From NCBI RefSeq assembly GCF_000281045.1, contig NW_008246094.1, forward strand, positions 538,992 through 565,234: a stretch of 26,243 bases of DNA, in the 5' to 3' direction. How positions within the stretch are numbered: position 1 is the stretch's first letter; every line of letters begins with the position of its first letter. This document shows positions 8,801-19,600 of the stretch, in pieces. The DNA comes from Saprolegnia diclina VS20. Lineage: Eukaryota > Oomycota > Saprolegniomycetes > Saprolegniales > Saprolegniaceae. A model generated the notes under the pieces. That model made no database searches and was not told the origin of the DNA. It saw nothing but the letters and a program-made list of their open reading frames with translations. The position numbers were made by a program, and so were the translations under genes.

Positions 8801-11800
8801 CGGCGCAGGTTGACATGGTGCAAGGGCAGATCCGGGTTGACCGCCACGTACGACGCCAAGTTGGGAATCACCGTCGACTCCGAGACGGTCGCCGACCCAT
8901 TGTTGGCCGGCGGGTACGCTTCCTTGCTCTTGAGCGCCGGCGGCTTGAGCGGCGTCGGCGTCATGGGCTTGGGCAACGACGACGACGCCTTGGGCGTCAC
9001 GGCATGCAATGGCGACGTGCGGCCTGTCGGCGTCGACGCCGTGACTTTTGCCACCTTGATATTAAAGTCGGGGTTGCACGTGCGCGGCGGCGCCCCACGC
9101 GTGTGCAGCAAGTTGGCTTTCAGCTGGTCTTCGACGCTCAACTTGAACGACTTGAAGAGCACCTCAATCTCAAATTTGAGGTTGAGCTTGAGGTCCGGCA
9201 CGTCGTAGAGCTCGCTCATCGCGTGGATGAGGCCCATGATCCACGGGTTCGGCGGCTTGAAGATCTTGCTCTTCTTGCAGCCTTCAAGTACCTTGGCCAC
9301 GAGCGGCGTCACCGCAATGAGATGGCCTGTCTCGTAGCCGACGTAGAGCAGCTCTTTGAGATCCACGTCGCGCTGCAAGAGCGGCTTGTTGCGGCCGAGC
9401 GTCATGAGCCCCATCCACGAGCCGAGGTTCTTGAGTAGCGTGCGCTGCTGCGAGTTGGTCGTGATCGTGCCGGACGTCAAGAGCGTGCGCACTTGCTGGA
9501 GGCACGTCTTGAAGATCGCCGCTTCGAGCGCCGGCGCGTGCACCTTCTCCATGAAGATCAGGTACACAGCGTGGTAATTCGGCTGCGTCGCAATGCGCTT
9601 CGACACGAGGTACTGCGCAAACCACGTGTAGTACTCGGGCGACAGCAGATGGCGCACCTCCGGCAGTTTGGCCTCGAGCGTCGAGATGCTCATGTTGTTG
9701 ACGATAAAGTGCAGCCGGTCCACAATGCCTTGCTCGGGCTCCGTCACGAGCGCGCTCTCATCCGCCAAGCTCTCGTCGCCAAAGATGTGGCCCACGTCCA
9801 TGATTGCGGGCGACGACGCGGTCGGCGGCGGCATTGCAATCTTCGGGCTGCTCGGTGCGGCCGGGATCGTCAGCGTCGGCGGCGGCACCGCGACGCTCAG
9901 AGGCGCCGGCGCCACATCGTCGACGACAAGCGCATCCGCGCCCAACGTGCGCGTCACCGCGTTCACCTGGCGCATGATCTCGGGCAGCGCATGCTGGAGG
10001 TGCGCAATTTGGCTCAGGTTCGCGCAGTAGGCCGGGAGGTCGCGGAGCCGCGGTACAAACTGCTGCAGCGCGCACGCACCAAAGAAGAAAAATTTGGACG
10101 TCGTCGGTTCGCGAAGCGACTCGAGCACGAGGCGCAGCGCGGTCTGGAGGAACGTTGACGGCAGCACTTGGTGCTCAATGAGCTTCCCAAAGAGCACGCC
10201 CGTGATGCGCAGCTCCGTCTCGGGGTACCGCGGGAAGAACCGGTACTCGTCAAAGAGATTGTGCACCATGCACACAAAGATCTGGCGCTCCGTCTCGTCC
10301 TTTGAGGCTTGGAACCGCTTGAGCATCGCGACCACGTCGTTGATGTTCTGCTCCGACGTGTAGATTTGCTGGAAGTAGGCGTTCGCTTGCTCTTCAATCA
10401 TCTCGACCGTGACGCCATGCGGCGACACGACGCTCGGCGCCGCGACCGGCTCGGGCTCCTTGAGGATCGAGTGCGCCTTGGCGCAGAGCGCGACCACGTT
10501 CTTGACCTCCATCGCGAGCGCCGGCGGCAGCGAGAGCGACAGCAGCGCCTTGAGCGTCACCGCGAGCGACTCGACCGTGAGCGCGCCGCTCGTCGCCGGC
10601 GTCAGCTGCACCTTGGGCAGCGCGCGGGCGTACTGCCGATGCACAAACGCTACGACCGACGTCGCAAACGGCACGTTGGTCGTTGCGCCCGAGCCAAGGC
10701 GCTCGAGCAGCCAGCTGTCGAGCGCAAGGACGTCGTGGTTGGCGCCCATGACCGCCAGCGCAAGCCCAAACGAGTAGAAGTTGCTGCTGAGCATACTCGC
10801 AAACGCGTCGGCCGTGTTGCGGAGCAGCGAAAAGAGTCGGCCGAGGAGGTTTGGCGCGCCGAGCCAGCACTTGACGCACGCATAGAGCACGAGCTTCGGG
10901 TCGACCGTGTAGAGGTACCGCACAATGAGCGCTGCATTCGGCCGGCCGGCCACGTACAAGTAAAAGAGGTCGCAGAACAGCTCTTCGCGCAGCCCGTTCC
11001 AGCGCGACGTGGCGTGCGCGAGGTTAGCGATGAGCACGTCGGGACAAGCCGCTTTCGCCGCGTCCAACAGCGCCTTGACGTCGCTATAGCCGTCGCCTTG
11101 GCCGAGAAGGAGGAGCGATTCGACGACATCGAGCGAGAACCACGCGCCGTTCTTCGGGGCGCCGGTCGCGTCCGCGCCTTCAAACGGCGCGAGCTTGTTG
11201 GGCGAGTCGGCAAAGTTGACGACCTCGGGCGGCGCGCCAATGGCCGCCGACAGCAGCTGCAAATGGACGCGCTTGTGCTTCCACGGCTTGAGCAGCGGCA
11301 GCACGCGAAACTTGGTGCGCGAAATGAGCTGGTAGCAGCTCAAGAGCACGCGGAAGCGCACCGGGTCCGAGACGTCGAGGTCGTCGCGGTCGAGCTTCTC
11401 CTGCACTTTTGGCCATTTGATGGACGGAAAATCCTTTGCAAACACGTCGGCGATCACATCAATGTTCCACGTCTCGAGCGGAGCGTCGACGACCGCGGTA
11501 TCCGCATCTTCGTACGACGGCAAGGTCGAGATGAGCACCGCGCCGTCGAGAGGCAAGCCCTTGAAGGTGCGCGTGAGCATCGAGAGCATGCCGGCGACGT
11601 GGCCCGGCGGGATCGACGGCGAGTTTTCCAAGCCCGCCTCGGCGAGGAGTCCGCGGAAGGCCTTGGGCGTCGCCGTGCAGCTGTAGCCCACGTCCTCCAT
11701 GAGGTCGTAAAACGTACAAGCGCCGAGGACGTCGTCGAGAAGCGCGTCCGAGATGGCGCTAGCATCCAGGCAGTCGACGAGGTCGACGTTGCCGAGCGTG

Positions 11801-12464
11801 AGCGGTTTGAGCTCGAGGCTCGACATCTCGGTCGGGTGCACGGCCGCGATGCTCGCAAGGAACGAGTCGGTCTGCGCGAGGTCCATTTGGAACGCGTCGT
11901 CCGTGCGGAGGAGGTACACGAGGCCGTGAAGCACGTCGGCAGGCAGCTTGGCGCCGGCCATCGCGAGCTCCGGGAGCTTGGTCTTGAGGAACGAGATGGC
12001 CTCCATCGCGAGGCTGCGCGCTTCGACGTTGGCAAACGCAAGGCCAATCGTGATCTGCTGCGGCAAGCTGAGCTTGACGACCTTGCAGAAATGCAACAGA
12101 AACTCTTCGTTCACGACGACGCTGCCTTGGCCGTCGCCTTGGATCGCGTGCACGAGGTACGTGGTAAAGTTGGGCTTGGTCGAGGCTTGGCCAATCTCAT
12201 GCGTGAGCAGCTGCACCTTGAGCGAGTCCTTGTGGCTCTTCGTGTCGCGAAAGTCGATCTCGCGCACGAGGCAGCCGAGGAGGTACACGCGCGCGTCCTC
12301 GCCATAGAGCCCGACCAGCTAGTCCATATGCATATTGCCATCCATCGCATGGCGAGGGCGTCTACCTGGTTGAGCTCGGCTACATGCGTCTTGAAGTTCT
12401 TCTTACTTAGGCTCGTAATGAGGTAGTGGATCTGCCAGAAGAGCGGCGAAGCGAAGGCGACCAT
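5887..12464 (-). CDS. CNOT1: CCR4-NOT complex scaffold subunit 1 (CNOT1/NOT1)
   Basis: This is the scaffold of the cytoplasmic CCR4-NOT deadenylase, which brings together the CAF1-CCR4 nucleases, CAF40 and NOT2/NOT3. Exon 1 (12464-12366, 33 codons) and exon 2 (12318-5887) are separated by a 47-bp phase-0 intron (GTAG...CTAG), giving about 2,176 residues; human CNOT1 has about 2,370. The exon junction gives SKKNFKTHVAELNQ-LVGLYGEDAR, which aligns with the animal N-terminus and supports the small first exon. Domains by rough residue: N-terminal HEAT-like region (1-650); TTP-binding-type domain with NLFDEYRFFPRYP (665-805); MIF4G-like CAF1-binding domain (890-1105); DUF3819 CAF40-binding module (1180-1280); NOT1 C-terminal superfamily domain (1775-2176) with FPNSHTHYFSCVLLYLF and NRPHPWGLLVTFIELI. 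Pro/Ser-rich linkers lie between the domains. No broken motif was seen. Confidence 0.95.
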
Positions 12465-13651
12465 CGCTGCCGGTTGACGTCAGACTCTCTTGTGCCACAC
12501 AAAAAAGCTCGAGGGGCCGGTGCCGGATACGCAACGCCTCGTTTCCGGACGAAGAACGTCTAGACGCACGCCACTTTAGCCAATGACGCCAATCGCGAAT
12601 GCAATGCCGCAGGGACGAGACGGCAAAGTGCTCGTTGACAGCTCTCGTCGTTGACGCCAACGCTGTCCGAGCGGCGGGATGGGCAACGCGGGGATGGGCC
12701 GTGTGGTAGCAACTGAATGGTAAAGATACTTGCGCCAGTCTAGTTGCACGCCACGCTGCATCTCTCGCTGAGAACTGGCCGTGCTATGTATCCGTCGCGC
12801 TTGCTGGACGAAAACGAAGCGCTGCATTCGGTGCGCGTACGCTGTGCGCTCAAGGAGATACAAGACATCGATGATATTCCTTTGCTGCGCTGACGTTTGA
12901 CAAAGGTCGACGGGCGGTTCGTATAGGATAAAAACACGCATCTTTAGCTGCGCCGACGCCGTCAGAACCAAATCGTACGAATAGAAAGCATAGCCTCGGT
13001 GCAGCACCGGCGACACGACGTCGGAGCGAACAAGAGAAGCATGGATATATGGTGGGAGGCGCCAAAGACCCTGCAGCTTATGCTGCACCAATGTGGTACT
13101 CGCCAACGCACACGAAAATTCATTATTAGGCGCCGGTCGACGCGACCATCGTCGTCCTCCTTCCGCATCAACCCGAAGTCCTGCCGCCTTTTCATACGAG
13201 GCTTCGCTCCGCTTCCACAGCGATCCTTGACGAAGCAGGTGTACCCGGGTACCCTTCGTGGACCGTCGGCCGTTGTGTACGTACATGACAGCGTTGCGAG
13301 GCTGATGGCAGGTGGCTGGACTCCTAAAGCTCTGAAATACTGGTCGAAGAATCGTAGTATCAACGCTTCTAGTATATAAGCTTAGTCGCGAGGTTACTGG
13401 TGGCATGCATGTGGCATGACCTGCGACGCCGCTTGAACTTGGGGCTCGCCCGTCAATGACGCCACGCGTGGAGCGTCGCCGCGTTTCATTGGTGCAATAA
13501 TGTCGCGGATTTTATCCAATGGCCTTTTTGCACGTTCGGAATAAAATGCATGCAACGGCCAAGGTATCAATTGAATATTTAAATACCCAGGCGCGCCGTG
13601 AGTAACGAGGCCGTTGTCAAGCGGCAGAAGAAGACATCGCGAAAGCCCCTC
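12465..13651. promoter_or_regulatory. Divergent intergenic region between CNOT1 and PH-RasGAP
   Basis: About 1.2 kb separates the two divergent starts and should hold both promoters. CCAAT-like motifs occur twice close together near 12577-12592 (ccaatgacgccaat), about 115 bp upstream of the CNOT1 ATG, and again near 13518. An AT-rich patch, aatatttaaata, at about 13574-13585 lies roughly 70 bp upstream of the RasGAP ATG. A minus-strand open frame of 276 codons (13406-12576) and a plus-strand one at 12999-13379 lack family features and gene-like codon use. A 35-codon plus frame at 12786-12893, starting MYPSRLLDENEALH, is the only scrap that looks protein-like. Confidence 0.45.
12786..12893 (+). 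CDS. Possible small or relic reading frame, 35 codons
   Basis: The frame starts MYPSRLLDENEALHSV and ends IDDIPLLR before TGA. Its charge pattern and GC-rich third positions in the first half resemble the start of a real protein. A GTACGC motif inside it matches the intron donors used in this window, but no following exon was found. It could be a first-exon relic or a small ORF, or chance. Confidence 0.15.
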   Translation: MYPSRLLDENEALHSVRVRCALKEIQDIDDIPLLR

Positions 13652-16389
13652 ATGCCCCCGATGGACCCGAACGTGGCCGCAAGCCTCCAGGCGCTCGGCG
13701 CCGAGTTCGCCATCCGCGGCGACGAGCTCCTCAAGCTCAACCCGGTCGTCGCCACCATGGCCAAGAAGGGCAAGAGCTTCAAGTCGGGCTGGGTCGAGTA
13801 CTACGTGTGCCTCCACAACAACCTGCTGTACTACTACCGCGAGATGCGCGAGCTCCCGAGTGGCGTGCTGAGCCTCGACGGCTGCAGCGTCGAGTCGGTC
13901 GATATCATTTACAAGAACAAGAGCGCGAACGAGTCGCATATCTTGGCCGAGGAGTGCGGTCCATGCTTCAAGGTCACGAGCCGCCTCCAGCGGTCGCTGC
14001 TCTTCCGCGCCCGCTCCAACGACGTGAGGATAGACTGGATCCGGCGATTGCAGCAGGCCTCGTACGACCATGTGCGCGCGAGCCTCGAGCAGGCGCGCTG
14101 CCAGGTCCGCGACCTCCTCCAGCAAGTCCACGACAACGAACTTCAAATTGCGGCCCAGCGCAAGGAGCTCGAGATGCTCCAGCACACCGCGGTTGCTGTC
14201 CCCATCGAGATGTTTGCCGACCCTGAGCCGCCGCTCTTCCCGACCATGCACCGGCTCCGCGCCGCGCCGTCGTCGTCCGATGGCATCGACACGGCGGCGC
14301 TGACCAAAGCCACGTCCGAGCTCGCCGAGCTCACGCGCAACTTGCAGCAGTCGCTCTCGATGAAGATGCACACGACGCAGACGCCCCACGAGACAGGTAC
14401 GATATTGCTGTCGTGTACAGCGCTAATGCTGGCGTAGGCGCCGACGAGCTGGTGCAAAAGAAGAACCCGCGCAGCGTCTTGAACGCGCTGGAGAAGGTCA
14501 TGGCCGACATGCTCGAGGTCAGCGACGACGACATTCGTCGACACAAGTCGCAACGCCCGTCGCGCCCGACGCTCGAGAGCCTCCGGTCAACGCAAGCGGT
14601 GCCGACGCCCATCATGCTGCTCGAGCACTCGCCGTCGTCGTTCCAGTCGCGCTACGGCACCAAGCCAGGTATGTTTCTAGTATCAAGTTGGCTTTGTTTC
14701 AATCTGGCTACATATATATAGAGCCCGACCATACCGAAGATTCGGGCTGGTCGACGCCCAAGCCCACGGGCGGCATGCGCGACTACCGTCTCTCTGAAGT
14801 ACGACACGCGAGATTGCACTTTCCAGTGCAAACTCAAACGTGCCAACTCAAAACCATGGGTTTTGACACAAATTTGTAGGACGACGAGTTGCGGCTGTCG
14901 AAGACGAGCATGCTCTCGAGCTTCCACAAGGCCGGCGACGAGCTCACGTCGCTCCTCGTGCGCCCCGATATGATTGTCGTCACGAGTCTTCTCACGACGT
15001 GCCAGCGCAGCGACAAGGTTGGCCCACGGCGCTTTTTGAGTCGTGAAACTCAAAACATTCGTGTAGATGGCGCTATTGTTGCCGCTTTTGCGTGTTTACG
15101 GCAGCCGCCACGCACTCTACAAGCTCATGCAGTGGTCCATCGACACGGAGGTAGTCCTCGCCACTTGTGCTAGCTACTAACTGTTTCTACATGGTAGGTG
15201 CAATCCGCGCTGTCGCTGCAGACGCTGTTTCGATCCGACGACTACTCGAGTCGGCTCCTCTCCATGTACTCGAAATCCGTGGGTCTGCGCTTCATCCATA
15301 CCGCGCTCTCGGAACACATCCGTGCGCTGTGCACCGACAAGCACATTGAGGACTATGAGCTCAACATCGCCAAGGACCCGGTACATACACACACAATCTA
15401 TGGACGCCTGCAAGCCATATATCAACTAGAGCCTCGCCGACCCGCTCAAACTCCAGATCAACGCGCAGAATCTCATGGACGCGTGCCAGACGATTGTGGA
15501 TGCAATCTACAACCACATGGACCAGCTCCCGCTCTCGTTTGCGCACGTCTGTCGGTACCTCAAAGAGAAGCTCATCGAGCGCTTCCTCGACAAGAACGAA
15601 GCCGAGAACGACGGCAACAGCTCCGCTGTCAAGGTACTTTGCTTGTCGTCTATTTTTCGGGATTTTATCCGTATTTTCTAGGCCATCATGGGCGGTTTTC
15701 TCTTTTTACGGTTTATTTGTCCCGCGATCACCACCCCCCACGCGTATGGCCTTGTGCCCGAAGTCCCAAACGCCAACAGCCGCCGCATCCTCGTGCTCGT
15801 CACGAAGCTCCTCTTCAACTCGTCGACCGAAGTCGAGTTTGGCGTCAAGGAGCCGTACATGCGGTACAAGACGTTTTATTGCGTTTTTTCAACCGGGATT
15901 AGGGTCGTCAATTCGTTTATCGTGAAAAACGCACCGCGCATGGCGTTTTTGTACACGCGCCTCACGACCGCGCGCGAAGGCGACGTCGAGGCGTGCTTTG
16001 ATGCGGACAGCGACGGCATCTTTACCAACATCAACCCGGACCAGCTCGGCCAAGACCGACAAGACGTACATTTTTCTCGATTTTTCTCGATTTTTTTTGT
16101 CTATTTTGCTCAACGAGGCGTGTAGATTACGCTGACACTGCGCAAGCACGTCGACGAAGTCGTTGCCAAGGTCGGTCAGTCGTCCGAGCCATTAGCCGCC
16201 AAGCTGCGGACTCTCATGGAGCCGACGGACGCCGACGACCTCGACATGGTGGGCAGCGTCGCCCACGAAGCCGACGAAGACGAAGAGGAGGTCGTCCAGT
16301 CCAACTCGATCTTGAAGGACCCGAGCGACCGGTCGAGCCGCTCGATGATGTCGTTCTTCCGCCGCGGTTTTGCCAACCACCGAGATTAA
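13652..16389 (+). CDS. PH domain-RasGAP protein, ten exons
   Basis: Exons 13652-14396, 14438-14668, 14722-14798, 14880-15017, 15067-15150, 15198-15380, 15430-15633, 15682-15863, 15903-16065 and 16126-16389 join in frame to 756 residues. The product should stimulate GTP hydrolysis by a Ras-type GTPase at a membrane. A PH domain spans residues 39-138 (GWVEYYVCLHNNLLYYYREMRE; DWIRRL in its last helix). A coiled coil follows at about 140-190, then a Ser/Pro-rich linker, then the RasGAP domain at about 352-640. The arginine finger TLFR (Arg437) and FLFLRFICPAI (560-570) are intact, so catalysis is expected. The acidic C-terminal tail ends with a Ser/Arg-rich segment. Introns are 39-81 bp. ATG 13652 is the first ATG in the open frame. 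Upstream, a GTG and Lys/Arg-rich codons continue in frame to 13583, so the true N-terminus may be longer. Confidence 0.88.
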
Positions 16390-16624
16390 TCGTATTTTAC
16401 CATTTTCTAGCTCCTTATTTTGTCGACATTATTACATTATACCAAAGGTACCTCCAAGGGACGCCGCAGACTGCGCGTCCCAACTGGTGGGCGGCTTTGT
16501 GAGGGTCAGAAGTGCGTCACGTTGGCATTTCAATCTACTGGCCGACTATATCTTCCTCGCAACGACTAGGTAACATTGCATGGAAAATGTACTCGATAGA
16601 TTGATACTAGACTGTATAGAGTGT
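16390..16624. other. Convergent 3' intergenic spacer
   Basis: These 235 bp lie between the stop codons of the PH-RasGAP gene (plus) and the glucan synthase gene (minus). They are more AT-rich than the genes and should contain both 3' UTRs and polyadenylation sites. No canonical AATAAA was identified with confidence on either strand, and no repeat or ORF stands out. Confidence 0.5.
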
Positions 16625-19600
16625 CTACGGGCCCGACGTCGGCGGCGGCTTGGGGAAGGCGCCCATCGGCGGCTTGCCCCGGAGCATCGCGCCCATCGTG
16701 TCGCTCGAGTTGGCGCGGCGCACGCGATGAAATGGCACGTCGACCTCGGTGCTCTTGGGCGCTTCGTCGACCATGCTCGTGAGCTTCCAGCTCGCGTCCT
16801 TGAGCTCCGAGAGGTCCGTGTCGCTCACGTGCGCGCGCCCAAGGCTGCCTTTTGTCTCGTCGCTGTCGCTTCCATTGGTCAGCGCAGCAATGACGCGCTG
16901 CTGCTCGAGGATGATCTTCTTCATGTGTACGAACGTCAAGTCGTCTTCTTGGTCGTGGAGCTGCGAATTCGCGCGCAAAATGTCTTCAATCACAACGCCG
17001 CGGCTCAGCGCGTTGTTGTAGAGCAGCCACGTCTGGATCTTGCCCGGCACGTAGATGGCCGAGAGGAGCGTAATGACGCCGAGGCAGACGCCGCCAAGCA
17101 CCACGTCGTGGGCAAAGTAGATGGCAATGCCGAGCCGGTTGTCCGAACCGGAGAACAGCAGCGTCCACGAGCCGACAGCGGCCGCGAGGTAGTAGACCGC
17201 CACCGCGCACGCGACCATGCCGTCGACCGACGTCGTCGCATACAGGACAGCAGCCACGTTGACAAGGACGACGACGAGCTTGAGGAACCGAATGCCGCCC
17301 GACTCGGCAAACGGCGCGTCCAGAAAAGCCGCAAACACCACGAGGTTCAAGCCGAGGAGGCCGACGAGCACCGTGAGCGGCAGCCACGACGCTTCGGCCG
17401 CAAACGAGTGGTACGCGTCGTCGGCCGTGAGGAGCGCGAGGCCGACGCCGACGTAGACGAGCGACTTGGCAAAGACGCACGCCTTGGCCCACGGCCGGAG
17501 GTGCGCAAAGTACATGTTTTCGTCCTTGAACCAGGCGAGCCAGCTCTGGTTGCCGTGGCCACCTTCGCCGCGGAGCCAGCGCACCCAAACCCGCGCGTCT
17601 TCGAGCACGTCCGACCACTCGAACGCGAGCGGGTTGAACCAGAACGGCGAGCACGTCCACGAAAACACGACGAGCCAGAGCGACCACGTGAGCGCTACGT
17701 ACTGCGTCGTCGCCGTGTACGCAAAGTACAAGCTGAGCGCGGCCGCGATCTCGGTGCCGGCGTACAGATGCGAGCTCGCGTAGAATCGAAAGAGGTCGTC
17801 AAAGTGCGAGTGCTTGGTGACAAAGCCACGGCCCGTCGCGCGGTACTTGGCGCCGCCCGCGAGCAGCGTCTGGCCATAGTAAAACCACTTGGTGCCAATG
17901 TGGAAGAGAAAGTAGAGCGGGCCGCCCGTGACCACCACCATCGCGACTTCGGTGAGCGCGGCCTTGAACCCGCGCTCGACGCTGATCGTTGCCAGCATCG
18001 GCGCCGTCGTCAGGAACGCGACGAGGCCGAGCATGACCTGGAGCTGCGAGAGAATGACGGCTTCGCGGCCGCCAATGCCTTCAAGGCCGAGGAGCGACCG
18101 CAGCAGTTGAATGTACGTCAGCACAAAGACGGTCCAGATGATGAACGACATCGAGAGGTAAAAGCCGACGTGGTTGTAGTAGAACGAGAGCAGCTTGAAA
18201 AAGTCGAGGCGGTGCGCGAGCCGGTACACGTCGCGCGACAGCGACTGCTCGGCCGCGCCTTGCGCGAGCTTGGCTTCAAACTTGTAGATTTGCTGCATGC
18301 CCACGTCCCGGCCCTTCCCGCACTTGATGTACTCGGGGAACGCGACCGTGCCGCCGCGGAGACAGTTGTTGTAGCCGGCGAAAATGTCCTCCGACAAGTT
18401 GATGCCACGGCTCGCCTTGGAGATGCCACCGCGCGTCATGAAGAAGAGCTTGTTGAAGATGTCCGGGTGGCCGTAATGCATGCGCACGCGGAGCGGCCGC
18501 GTCAGCGTCCGCTGGCCGAGCGTCACAAACGACGTCTCTTGGAGCGCCATGTAATTCGCGAGCGAGCTAATGCTGCCCGTGAAAATGTGCTCCGGGAGCC
18601 CCACGATCGTGACCGGGCGCGGGCCGCTCGTAAACGTCTGCAGCACGTTGCGCATCTTGAGGGCCTCCTCGACGTATCCGTCTTGGTTCATATCGATCGT
18701 CTGAACATGCTCGCCGCGCGTAAAGATGATGGCGTGGTTCTGGTTCTCGGGCTTGCCTTCGCCAAGGATCGGGTTCCCAGGAAGCCGAATGCGGTAGCAC
18801 TCGATCGTCTCGTGCAGCGTCTCGGTGCCCTTGACGAGCACCGAAAAGTACGACAGGTCCTTCTGGTAGTTGACGCGCACTTCGTCAATGTACGCGACGC
18901 GCAGATTCGGGAACCGGTGCAGCAAGTACTCAATGTCCTTGGCCTTCGGGTCGTTGTTGCGCTTTTGGCGGCCGTACACTTGGCACGCGACCACGTACGT
19001 AAACTTGGTCTTGACAATGTCCTCGATCGCATTCGCGGGCACTTGCTCGAGGTCGCCAAGGAGCCGGATCGCGGCTTCGCCGTACATCATGCCCTGCACC
19101 GTCCGCGCGAGCGTCTGGCCGCGCAGCGACGCCCACAGCCGGAGCTCTTGCGCCGTGTGCGCGTCCTTCCACAAGTTCTTCTTGGGCTGCACGCGCTCCA
19201 AAAAGTTCTCCCAGTCGTGCTTGTAGAGCGTCTGGAGGTACAGCAGCGTGTGCACGTCGAGGCCGTCGCGCTTCGACTCGAGGTCGGCCTTGGAGTAGAG
19301 CACGTCTTCGGCGTAGAACGGCGTCATGACCGAGTACGACTGCATCTCATCGATCGCGGGCGCCGACGGCATGTCCATAAAGAGCGAGTTGACAAAGAAG
19401 AGGAGGCGGCGTCGCGCGTCGTGCGACCGGGGCTCGGCCTCGGCCTTTTGAAGCGTGAGGAGGCCGCGGAGGTGCGCGACCGCCGTGAGCGCGTGCGGGT
19501 CGAACACCAAGAGCGTCAGCTGCTCGCTGCTGTACTCGTCGTCCCACATGAAGCCACGCTCTTGCGTGAGCACCCACGTGAGGCGGTCGCTCATGGCCTT

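Noticed and set aside
6709-12426. Long plus-strand ORFs of 642 and 705 codons opposite CNOT1
   Set aside because: Same register effect; the translations are Arg-rich and domain-free, while the minus strand is a clear CNOT1.
2005-12876. Shared 15-mer gacatcgatgatatt at about 2012 and 12862
   Set aside because: A match of this length is expected about once by chance in a window of this size, and flanking sequences are unrelated.
12576-13406. Minus-strand ORF of 276 codons between CNOT1 and RasGAP
   Set aside because: No family resemblance, mixed codon use unlike the neighbouring genes, and it overlaps the expected promoters.
13394-14389. Minus-strand ORF of 331 codons opposite the PH exon
   Set aside because: In codon register with the PH-RasGAP first exon, whose PH domain is clear; it has no independent support.
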